Shown one piece after another: positions 8,085-18,000 of a stretch of DNA of 55,914 nt. Under the pieces are notes generated by a model. That model had not been told where the DNA came from, searched no databases, and was given only the letters and a program-made list of their open reading frames with translations. The stretch lies in assembly GCA_018715365.1 (NCBI GenBank), contig DVLU01000083.1:1-55914 (forward strand). The letters are read 5' to 3'. The position numbers were made by a program, and so were the translations under genes. The DNA is from Candidatus Ornithomonoglobus intestinigallinarum (lineage in GTDB: Bacteria > Bacillota > Clostridia > UBA1381). Position 1 is the stretch's first letter; each line of letters begins with the position of its first letter.

Positions 8085-11000
8085 ATGAAGAAATTTGTTG
8101 CGGCTGTTGTGGCGGCAAGCCTGCTTGCCGGAACGTGCAGCGCGGGAGCCGTTTCCGTTTCCGATGTGATAGAGGAACGGGAAGGCGGAACGGTCAGCTT
8201 TGCCGGGCGTGCGGAAAACGCCGAAGGGAAGCTGATGGTCAAGGTTTATAACACAAAATACGGTGAGGACGATACGAGCGGTTTTGTTAAGCTCGATACG
8301 GTAACGCCGGAGGAGGACGGCAGCTTTGAGTTTTCCGTCGTCATACCCGATACATTGGGCGACGGCTCAAATTCAACGGGCGAATATGAGTTCGTCTTGT
8401 CTGACGGCGTATCGTCGGCACGGCGGACATTCCTGTACATGAACACCGAAGAAGCCGAGGGCGTTTTCGCGGTGCTTGAGAGTGAGGATTCCGACAGCAT
8501 ATACGTTCGCATGGACGGCGAATTTGCCGACAGCGCGGCGATGACGGGCATCGATATTGAAGCGTATGAAGCGCTTTCGGAAACGCAGCGCAGAACGGTA
8601 TGCGAATGGTTTGCGTCAAACAGAAACGGCAGCGGCACGGCGGCGCTTTTCAATAAATGTATTTATTCGCTTTACATAACTGTTTGTCCCGAAAACGAGA
8701 GGGTGCTTACGGCACAGAAGATTGCTCCGGAATACGGCGGGAAAGCCTTTGCCGGGCTTTCGGAGGAGGAAAAAGCGAAAACGGCGGCGCATATGGCCGA
8801 AAATACTCCCGAAAGCTTTGACGAGGTATCGGAGATTTTTGGAACGGCGCTTGCGCTCTCCGCGCTGTCAACGGCGAGAAAGGACGACGTCTACAATATA
8901 CTCACAAATAACGCCGTACTGCTTGAGCTTTCCGGCACGGCGGCTTATGAGGATTATCTTTCCCTGACGGCTGCCGACAGGCAGAAAACGAACGAAAAAT
9001 TTGTTGCGGCTCTCGGCGGGAAAATGGCGTCGGTTTCGGAAATAGCCGATATTTTGTCATCGTCGATAACAAAAACAACCTCGAATAATACAAGCACCGG
9101 CGGCGGCTCGCAGAGTACGGGAAGCGGCGGCAGCGGAATAATAGCTCCGGAAAATACCGGCGCAAAAGCAACGCCGTCTCCCTCGGGTCCTACGGAAACT
9201 CCCGGTCAGACAACGGGCTTCAGTGATTTGGAGAGCGTGACCTGGGCGGCAGAAGCGATAGAAACGCTTGCGGAAATGAATATAGTAAACGGCGTCGGAA
9301 ACGGCGAGTACGATCCGAATGCAAGTGTTACGCGCGAAGCGTTTGTCAAAATGCTGCTGCTTGCGTCGGGGCTTTTTGAGGAGGGTCACACGAGCGCTTT
9401 CGGCGACGTTGACGCATCGGAATGGTACGCCGCATACGTGGGCTGCGCGGCCGATAAGGGTATAGTAAACGGTATATCCGAAACGGAGTTCGGCATTGGC
9501 AGGACAATAACGCGCCAGGATATGGCCGTAATGATAAAAAGAGCGGCGGATGCGGCAGGCGTTGAGATAGCCGACGTGCGTTCTTATGACGGTTTCGGCG
9601 ACAGCGAAGATATTGCCGATTACGCGGCGGAGGCCGTGGAGCGCCTTTACTGTGCCGGTATTATAAACGGCAGGGATAACGGGCTGTTCGAGCCGGCATC
9701 GCAGCTTACGCGCGCGGAAGCCGCAAAGGTTATATACGACGCGTTTGTAACGGATAAAAGCACGGCTGTGTCAAATCCTTCTTCCTCGAATACGCCCGCA
9801 CAGGCGTCCGAAACCGAAAGGATTCTTGAATTTATGACGGCCGTCGGCATTGCGTCCGCGGAGGATGCGCCGCTTTCCGCAACGGCGGATATGACGGCGG
9901 GAAGATTTATAAATATGGCGCTGTCGCTTGCGCAGAAAAAGCTGTATGCCGGCGATACGCTGAGCGGCGAAGCGCGGTCGCTTGCCGAGTCTTATGCGAT
10001 GCTTCCCGAGGGCATAAGCGAAAGCGGCACGCTTACGGTTGCCGAAGCGGCGCAGATACTTGTGAGCGCCGCGGGCTATTCGTCTATAGTAAGCGGTGAT
10101 GAAATATGGCCGCAGGCGTCAATGCTCGGTATCCTTGACGGCGTTTCGCAGCCGTCTTCGGAAACTCTTTCCGTGCAGGATGCGCTTCGTATGATAAGAA
10201 ATGCGGCGGACTGTACGCCGGCAGTTGTCGAATACAGCGGCACAACGCCCGTTATAAATATCTTAAACGGCACAACGCTGCTCGAAAAGGCAAAAAATAT
10301 CTATAAACGCCGCGGCACCGTTACGGGAAACAGTATAACAACGCTTTATTCCGCTGACGGCCTTGCCGGCGGCAGGATAGAGATAGACAATACGGAGTAC
10401 GTATGCGATAACGATAAATACGGCGAATATCTCGGCTATTACGTTACGTATTACGTGCAGTCGGATGACAGCGGCGATATACTAAAATATGCGGAGCCTG
10501 TCGGCGATAACGAAACAACCGTGATTTCGGCAAAGGCGTTTGAGTCGGTTTCCGATGATTTCAGGACGGTATACTATACGGAAAACGGCAGAAAGAGAAC
10601 GGCCGATATAAGCGCGTCGCCGAACGTTATTTATAACGGCAGATACTGCGGCGATTACACCGCGGACGATTTTAACATCGACGCCGGGGATATTACAATA
10701 ATAAAGGCGCGTGCGTCGGACGGTACCGACACGGTAATTATAAACTCATACGAAACGTTTATATTTGACCGTATGTCAAGCGACAGGCTGAAGATTTTCG
10801 GAAAATATTCGCACACCGGCGCAACGACGGAAATAAATCTCAACAACGCAAAATACACAATAACAAAAAACGGCACGGAAATACAGCCGACAGAGCTTAA
10901 GGAATGGGATGTTTTAAGCGTTGCCACGGCACGCGGCGGCTTTGAGCCGTATTACACGATACTTGTTTCCGATACGCGCGAGGAGGCGCTTACGGAGAGC

Positions 11001-12296
11001 TATTCCTACAGCGATATGACGGTAACGTCGATAGGCTACATATACGATATAGCAAAATCGTATTACGACAGCTTTGCGGAAAACAAAGGCGTCGGCGTTC
11101 CGCTTGAGCTCGGCGAGCGTCAGATATACCTGCTCGATTCGTTCGGGCGAGTTGCCGCGGTGCTCGGAGATGAAAGCGCGCAGACGGACGATTATATGTA
11201 TGTTGTAAACGCGTGGATAAACGAGGACGGCGAAAGCGCGGGCATTAAATATTACGATATGGCCCGCGGTGAAATGGTAACGGCAAATATTGCCGCCCGC
11301 GCAAATGTCGGCGGCGAAAGCTATACGGGCGGGAATATTGTAAATTCCGCGCTGTTTGACGCTGACGGAAACGCAGTTTTGCAGCTTGTAAAGCTTACAG
11401 CCGATGATGACGGAAACGTGAACAGAGTGGAAACCGCGGTAAATTCAACGGGAGCGAACACGTCGGAGTTTACGAGAACGCGCGTTTCAACAAGCTGGAT
11501 ATATGAAAACAGCTCGTTTAACTACGAGGCGTTCCTGACTGCGGACGCGCAGATACTGTGCGTTCCCGATACGGGAAACGATGCCGATGATTTCTATGTG
11601 CTTGACCGCTCGATGTTTGAAAACGATCAGGCAAAGAATCTTTCAACGTCGGTAACGGCATACAATATGGACGAATTCAAGCGCACGCCCATGGTTGTGG
11701 TAAATTACAGCAACACATCATCTCCGGACCTAAGCGATACGCAGAACATTTTTGTTATAGACAAGGTATCGGAAGCGGTAAACGGGGACGGTGAAACGGC
11801 GCGCCTGCTCCATGGAAGCATAGGCAACTATGAGGGTATGGAATTTTACATAAACGACGAAACGCTCGTTCCGAACGCCGCTCCCGGCGACGCGCTTTAC
11901 GTAAGCTTCGATAAGCTCGGAAACATTAGGGGCGCGGAAATAATATTCTCGTTAAACGAGCTCCTGGCGTCGGGCGATATTTACGAAAACGCGAAAACAA
12001 CGCGTGACACGACGTCGAGAAATTCGAGAACGCAGCTGCTTACCGGCTGGATAGAAGATGTTGACCTCAACGCCGGAGCAAACGAAAATATGGTAATGCT
12101 CGACGGTACGTCAATGCTGCCGATACGCTTAAACGGCCTGTCGTCAAAGGCGGTCGTATACGATGCGGCGGCAAGGGTGAGCACCGTTCAGGACATAAGC
12201 GCAATTGAACCGGGCGACCTTATGATAGTAAGGCTAAGATATTCCTCCGTAAGGGCGATTGCCGTAATTAAAAATATAGATGAGGCAGGTGTATGA
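8085..12296 (+). CDS. S-layer homology domain surface protein
   Basis: The 1,403-residue exported protein has a signal peptide at 1-22 (basic start, hydrophobic core, AGA region). An N-terminal beta domain (~25-130) and a helical part (~130-335) are followed by a Gly/Ser/Thr/Pro linker (~338-378). Then come three S-layer-homology repeats beginning at Phe379, Phe439 and Phe504 (FSDLES, FGDVDA, FGDSED; each with an ITRQ/VTREA/LTRAEA-type motif). Residues ~570-720 look like degenerate SLH-type helices, and ~730-1403 are beta-rich with no recognised catalytic site. SLH repeats bind pyruvylated wall polymers, so this is the one protein of the locus with a visible wall anchor. The AGGAGG site fixes the start. 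Its stop overlaps the next start (ATGA). Role as scaffold or adhesin is inference. Confidence 0.9.
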   Translation: MKKFVAAVVAASLLAGTCSAGAVSVSDVIEEREGGTVSFAGRAENAEGKLMVKVYNTKYGEDDTSGFVKLDTVTPEEDGSFEFSVVIPDTLGDGSNSTGEYEFVLSDGVSSARRTFLYMNTEEAEGVFAVLESEDSDSIYVRMDGEFADSAAMTGIDIEAYEALSETQRRTVCEWFASNRNGSGTAALFNKCIYSLYITVCPENERVLTAQKIAPEYGGKAFAGLSEEEKAKTAAHMAENTPESFDEVSEIFGTALALSALSTARKDDVYNILTNNAVLLELSGTAAYEDYLSLTAADRQKTNEKFVAALGGKMASVSEIADILSSSITKTTSNNTSTGGGSQSTGSGGSGIIAPENTGAKATPSPSGPTETPGQTTGFSDLESVTWAAEAIETLAEMNIVNGVGNGEYDPNASVTREAFVKMLLLASGLFEEGHTSAFGDVDASEWYAAYVGCAADKGIVNGISETEFGIGRTITRQDMAVMIKRAADAAGVEIADVRSYDGFGDSEDIADYAAEAVERLYCAGIINGRDNGLFEPASQLTRAEAAKVIYDAFVTDKSTAVSNPSSSNTPAQASETERILEFMTAVGIASAEDAPLSATADMTAGRFINMALSLAQKKLYAGDTLSGEARSLAESYAMLPEGISESGTLTVAEAAQILVSAAGYSSIVSGDEIWPQASMLGILDGVSQPSSETLSVQDALRMIRNAADCTPAVVEYSGTTPVINILNGTTLLEKAKNIYKRRGTVTGNSITTLYSADGLAGGRIEIDNTEYVCDNDKYGEYLGYYVTYYVQSDDSGDILKYAEPVGDNETTVISAKAFESVSDDFRTVYYTENGRKRTADISASPNVIYNGRYCGDYTADDFNIDAGDITIIKARASDGTDTVIINSYETFIFDRMSSDRLKIFGKYSHTGATTEINLNNAKYTITKNGTEIQPTELKEWDVLSVATARGGFEPYYTILVSDTREEALTESYSYSDMTVTSIGYIYDIAKSYYDSFAENKGVGVPLELGERQIYLLDSFGRVAAVLGDESAQTDDYMYVVNAWINEDGESAGIKYYDMARGEMVTANIAARANVGGESYTGGNIVNSALFDADGNAVLQLVKLTADDDGNVNRVETAVNSTGANTSEFTRTRVSTSWIYENSSFNYEAFLTADAQILCVPDTGNDADDFYVLDRSMFENDQAKNLSTSVTAYNMDEFKRTPMVVVNYSNTSSPDLSDTQNIFVIDKVSEAVNGDGETARLLHGSIGNYEGMEFYINDETLVPNAAPGDALYVSFDKLGNIRGAEIIFSLNELLASGDIYENAKTTRDTTSRNSRTQLLTGWIEDVDLNAGANENMVMLDGTSMLPIRLNGLSSKAVVYDAAARVSTVQDISAIEPGDLMIVRLRYSSVRAIAVIKNIDEAGV

Positions 12297-15055
12297 ACAT
12301 GAAAAAAAGATTTATCGCGGCTTTGACGGCCGTCATGATGCTTATTACGGCGGCTCCGTCGCTTGCCAAAACAGTTGAGGTGGTGCCTTCCGAATACACC
12401 TTCGGCGACAGCCCTCAGGCAGCGGAGCTGTTTACGGGAACGGCGTCGGGAAACGCGGCGTGGAGCGGCGAAAGCGTTGACACATACGTTTCGTTTGATA
12501 ACACGGCAATGACGATAGCGTCCGAAAGGCGCGCCGCGTTTGTGTCGCTGGATAACGAAATGACGTCAAATTATTTTGATATGACGTCATCGGTAGGCGT
12601 TACAGTTTCAAACGACAGGGACAGCGCTTCATATCACACCGGTTTTGTGTTCGGCGCAAATGAAAGCGGCTATTACGAGGTGCTCTTTAATGCGGCGGGC
12701 GAAGCGGCGATAGCAAGAAGCGACGAGCTCCATACGACCTCGGCCGATGTGCTTGCGTCAAATCCGCTGGGTGATTTGATGGCGCTTGACGGCACACCGT
12801 CAAACGTTAAAGTAAGCGTGGATAAGCAGAAAATAACCGTGTATGTAAACGACACAGCCGCAGTCGAGTATGACGCGGGCGCGGAAATAGAAAAAGGCTT
12901 CTTCGGCTTTATCACAACGCGCGATATGTCGGCGGTGTATTCCGATTTTAAGCTAACGCTTTATGAGGAACGGATAACATATGAGGAAAGCGATTATTTG
13001 ATACCCGAATTTTCCGCCTCCTCCGACGGCACCCGGGCTGTCGTATCATGGATAAATCCCGATGTTGAGGAAATAACGAGAATAAGGCTTCTGACGGATT
13101 CGGGTGAGGAAATAACCGAATACGACGGTGAAATCTCAACCGCCGCGGCAGCGTCCAATTATATAACAACGGCGCAGCTTCCGCACGGCAGGGACGTCGG
13201 CATTATGATAGAAATATCATTTGCGTCGCACGACCCCGTCCGCTCCGAGGCGGGCATCGTAAACATACCTTACACGGACGACGACTATAGAATAACCGAT
13301 TTTTCGGCATCGGCGCTGGCAAACGGCGCGCGCCTTTCATGGAGGAACCCGGCCGCCGAAGGGATAACGGCAATAACAATAACAGATGATAAGGGCAATA
13401 CGTATGATATAAGCGTGTCATTGGAGAGCGGTGCTCAAAACGACATAACCGTAAGCGGCCTTTCGGGCGGCGAAACGTATACGTTCAGCGTAACTGCCGA
13501 ATTTGAGGGCGGACGCACCGATACGGCAAGCGGCGCCGTAACGGCGATACTTGTTGAGGAAGCGGGCTATCAGCCCAAAAACATGCTCGTTTACGAATCG
13601 TTTACGCGTCTCGGCATTTCGTGGCTCAATCCCGAAAAGGAGCTGGCTTCGATCGAAGTGCTCGATTACAATACCGGCGCCGGGGCGGTGTTCGAGGATG
13701 AAATTTCGCTTGAGCCCGGTGCGGCAAACAACGTGCTCGTTGAGGATCTTCCGTCCGATACGCCGCAGAATTTCAGGATAATATTCCGATTTGCCGACGG
13801 GCACAGCGCCGTTGAATACGTTGCCGGCGGACTTGCCTACGGCAAGGGCACGTATTACGATTACGAGCAGGTAACGCTTACAAAAGTAGCCGACTGGGAT
13901 ATATTCTGCAATATCCCGACGGCAACCTACGGCTCTGTCCCGGCAATCATATCGGTAGACAGAAACGAAAAGGCTGAGGGCAATAACTCGCTGAAATTCA
14001 CGGGCGCATATGCAAAGCCGTACGACAATCTGTTTTACCAGCTGAGGATAAAGCCGTTTAACAGCTATGACCCCTCAAAAACGTACAGGGTGAGCATGAA
14101 AATAAAATACGAAAACGCGCAGAATTCAGTCATACTTACATATGCAAACAAGGCGATGAACAGCTATGCCGACGGAACGAGCGACCCGCGCTACGGCGTC
14201 GGAACAAACCTTACGCCAAAGGAATCGAGCGACGGTTGGGAAACGGTATCGTTCCTTATGGAACCGGAAACGTCGGACGGTCAGCCCAGGCTTTCGGGAC
14301 AGGAATTCGCAGTAAGAATTTTGGGCACAGCCGAAGCGTTTTGGATAGACGATATGGAAATGGTGCCTGTTGACGAAGAGGGTAACGTTATAGGCGAAAA
14401 TATACTGCCGAATCCCGGCCTTGAAGCCGACGACAACACGCCGAGCGGAAACGTAAGGGTGGATACGCAAAACAGTGCTCTTAAAAACGGCACCGCAGCG
14501 CTTGTATGGGAAAATCCGGACGATGCGCAGCTTAAAAATATTCTTATCTACAGAGAGCAGGACGGCGAGCTGTATGAGTGCGCTGTGCTTTCGTCGTCAA
14601 CAGAGTCGATAGAGCTTAAAAATATCCCCGATACAGGCGAAACCGTAAGATTTGTCATAAAAACGGCGGACCAATCGGATAACATATCGTCGGGCGCAAG
14701 CATTGAGCTTGTTCCGTCCTTTGACGACTGCGTATTCGGAGCCGTAAAATTCACAAGCGGCGGCATGGAGCTTACATCCGTACCGAGCGGCTTTGAGGGA
14801 ACGGTGACGGCGTTCGCATCGGTATCAAATTATGCGCTCGATGATTTTTCGGGCTGTATCGCCGCGGCGGCATATTGCGACGGCGTATTAAAATCGGTTT
14901 CGGTATCTCCGGCAGTATGGTTCAGGCGCGGCGCGGGCGAAACGGCCGTAAGCACGAGCGTGACGATAACGTCCGGAGGAAGCTGGACGGTAAAGGCATT
15001 CCTGCTTGATGATATAGTAAATATGAAGCTCTTAACGGATGAGGGTGAAATATAG
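12293..15055 (+). CDS. Secreted multidomain fibronectin-III/CBM protein
   Basis: The 920-residue product has a clear signal peptide (MKKRF, hydrophobic core, cleavage near PSLA-K). Visible modules are a laminin-G/concanavalin-like sandwich (~33-226), three fibronectin-III-like repeats with SW.NP motifs (~238-520), a CBM4-like jelly roll (~523-700), another FN3 (~715-800), and a C-terminal Ig-like domain ending in a WTVKAFLLDDIVNMKLL stretch. No catalytic motif or wall anchor is seen, so it is probably a glycan-binding accessory. The start lies in the ATGA overlap with the SLH gene; an ATG at 12299 is equally possible. The C-terminal Ig-like module recurs in the proteins at 19392 and 23813. 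Confidence 0.82.
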   Translation: MNMKKRFIAALTAVMMLITAAPSLAKTVEVVPSEYTFGDSPQAAELFTGTASGNAAWSGESVDTYVSFDNTAMTIASERRAAFVSLDNEMTSNYFDMTSSVGVTVSNDRDSASYHTGFVFGANESGYYEVLFNAAGEAAIARSDELHTTSADVLASNPLGDLMALDGTPSNVKVSVDKQKITVYVNDTAAVEYDAGAEIEKGFFGFITTRDMSAVYSDFKLTLYEERITYEESDYLIPEFSASSDGTRAVVSWINPDVEEITRIRLLTDSGEEITEYDGEISTAAAASNYITTAQLPHGRDVGIMIEISFASHDPVRSEAGIVNIPYTDDDYRITDFSASALANGARLSWRNPAAEGITAITITDDKGNTYDISVSLESGAQNDITVSGLSGGETYTFSVTAEFEGGRTDTASGAVTAILVEEAGYQPKNMLVYESFTRLGISWLNPEKELASIEVLDYNTGAGAVFEDEISLEPGAANNVLVEDLPSDTPQNFRIIFRFADGHSAVEYVAGGLAYGKGTYYDYEQVTLTKVADWDIFCNIPTATYGSVPAIISVDRNEKAEGNNSLKFTGAYAKPYDNLFYQLRIKPFNSYDPSKTYRVSMKIKYENAQNSVILTYANKAMNSYADGTSDPRYGVGTNLTPKESSDGWETVSFLMEPETSDGQPRLSGQEFAVRILGTAEAFWIDDMEMVPVDEEGNVIGENILPNPGLEADDNTPSGNVRVDTQNSALKNGTAALVWENPDDAQLKNILIYREQDGELYECAVLSSSTESIELKNIPDTGETVRFVIKTADQSDNISSGASIELVPSFDDCVFGAVKFTSGGMELTSVPSGFEGTVTAFASVSNYALDDFSGCIAAAAYCDGVLKSVSVSPAVWFRRGAGETAVSTSVTITSGGSWTVKAFLLDDIVNMKLLTDEGEI

Positions 15056-15071
15056 AGAGGAGGAAAAAATC

Positions 15072-18000
15072 ATGAGTAAAAAAGCTGTTTCCTTTGCGGT
15101 ATTGATAGCGATGCTCATATCGGTGCTGCCGGTGCTCCCCGCGGGGGCGGCAGCGTCGATAGACGGCTGGTCAACATATTTTTCGAATGTTACGGACGGC
15201 GAGGAGGCAACAATAACGCTCGATACAACAGAAAAAGCAAGCGGCACGGCATCGGTAAACGCAACGTTTTCGCACGCTTACGAATCGATGTATTATGCGT
15301 CCGTTTCGCAGAGAGTGCCCGTTGAACAGGGGCACAGGTATTACTACGGACTGAAGGTAAAAACGGAAAAAGCGCATAATATAACGCTTAAAATCGATCA
15401 GACAAATGTAGATTCGCTTGTTCCGTTCAGCGAAACGTCGGACTGGAAAACGTATACCTTCAGCTATGAGCATAAAACAGACGCAGCCGACGTAAACTTT
15501 GCGATAATTATCGAAGGCAAAACGGAAAACGTATGGTTTGACGATGCGTTTTTCTATGACGCCGACGACAGCGAAAAAACAAATATGATGAAGAACCCGA
15601 GCTTTGACGGCAGCGGAGCCGGCGGCAGCGCGGGAGAAAACACGGAGAATCCGGCAGGGGAAAGCACGGCGGTGAGCGAAACGGAGGCGCTTTACAATAA
15701 GCTCCGCGAATCCGACAGCTTTTCCTACAGCGACATAGCAAGCGTAATGGGCGGCTTCCATTACGGAGCCGCTTATCCCGCGGAAAACATTACAATCGAC
15801 GGCGACGCGGGCGACTGGGATAATTACGACGCAATGCACATGCCCGTTCGTCCCGATCAGTCGTATCTGCTTGACGAGAGCGTGCTTGTGGGCGAAATGG
15901 ATATGACGGTCGATTACAAAATGAGCTATGATGATGAAAATTTCTATATACTTTTGAACGTACACGACAAAGACCATGTATTTTTCAATAATTCAAACGA
16001 TTACTGGCGCGGAGACAGCGTGCAGCTTGCGCTGTGCTCCGTCGGCAAGAGCTACGAGCATGAGCTGAGCTTTGTCTGCGATACGGACAACAACACAAGC
16101 GGAGTGTATTCGTCAACGTATTCAGACAGCAGCCCGCAGAAGGTTGACCTTGCAACATCGCGCTCGGGCGAAATAACAACGTACGAGGCCGCAATACCAT
16201 GGGATATTCTTTTTGAGGAGGTGCCGGAAAAGTGCCTTATGTGCTTTGCCGTAAACGATAACGACGGGCCGGGCAGAGCGTATTTTGTCCAGCTCGATAA
16301 CGGAGGTATAACGCTCGGCACAAAATCAAGCGCCGATTTCCCGACAATAGAATTTCTTGACGCCGACAAGGACTGGTATTCCTGGATAGAAGGCGCGGCG
16401 GAAATAAATACGGGCGATTCGGGAGAATACAGCGTTTACATAGTGAATAAGGGCGATGAAAAAACTGTCAATATCGATATTCCGCTCTTTAATGTAAACG
16501 AAACAGTAACAATACCGGCGCAGAGCGGCATACGCCGTGAATATTCCTACAGCTCCGAAACATACGGAAACCACACCGTTGAATGTACGGTCACGGAGGG
16601 CGAAAACAAGGGCGTGAGCACGTTCGATTTCTACGTAAATCCGTCGGAGGGCTATTTTGACGAAACGATAGAGGAAATGCGCTATAAGGGCAAGGAGCTT
16701 TCGAATCTTGTAAGGCGCTGCAAGGAGGCCGGCATGACGCCCGATTATGCCGAGATGCGCTCAAATATCTATAATCAGTATATAGATTTCTTCGAGGACG
16801 ATCTTTCTCACCACGAATATTACAGAATAGACCACAATTTAAAGAGCCTTGAGGAAATATACGAAAAAACAAAAGAGGAACTCAATTCGTATCTGAGCGG
16901 GAAGAAAACGCCGCTTGAGGTGCCAAAATACGTCGGCGATATGCAGGTTGAGGGCTCGCATACAACGGCGCTTGCCGAATACAACGGTGAAATAACGCGC
17001 CGGAATATGTTCTTCTCGGGTTTCAACTGCTGGGGCATGGAGGAGCACCTGCCGTTCCTGACGTCGATAGGCTTTAACCATGCGCAGCTTGAAACGGGCA
17101 TAAGCTCAACCGTCGCACTTGTTGAGGAGGGCGGCATAAACGGCTGGTTCGATGTAAGCTGGGATGCAATGGGCGTGCCCGATTTTGAAATAACGCTCGA
17201 TACAGAGGAAAAGGCTTCGGGCGAACGCAGCTTTAAAATGGTTTACAGCAGCCCGTGGGAAAACAATGTGTACAGAAAGGTTTATCAGGCGATAACGTGC
17301 AAGCCGAACACAACCTACCGCTGGGGCTTTAAGGCAAAGGCGGAAAACGCCGGCGACGTCCACGCTTCGATAACAAACGGGAACCCCTATAACGAGCGCG
17401 TTATTATGCCGACGGGAACGTACGACTGGACAAATTTCGATTACGAATACACAACGGGCGATGACACGACGCTTTTGACCTTCACGTTCTTCTTTATGAG
17501 CAATACGGACGCAATGTGGCTCGATGATTTATATGTATACGAGGGCGATTCCGATGAAAATCTCGTAAAGAACGGCGGCTTTGAGGAGGATGCCGATGCT
17601 TCGCGCCTTACACAGTTTGACGCGCAGGCGTTTTCGCAGCATATAACGTCGCTTGAGAACGCAAAGCAAAACGGGATATGCGTTGACCTGCTTATTTCAC
17701 CGCATTATTTCCTGAATAAATTGTTCGAGCTGTATCCCGACCTTGAGCATCCAAACGGTCTTATGGCAAAATACCGTCTTGACCACCCGATAGCAATAAA
17801 GGTCACCGAGGAATATATCCATGACCTTATGCAGGCAATAAAGCCGTACGAGGATATTATAGGCTCGATATGTTTGTGCAACGAGCCGTCTCACCTCACA
17901 CAGCAGAGCGAGGATTACTATAAGCCGAAGTGGACGGCGTTCCTTGCCGAAACCTACAATAACGATATAGGCGAGCTTAACAAAAATTACGGCACGTCAT

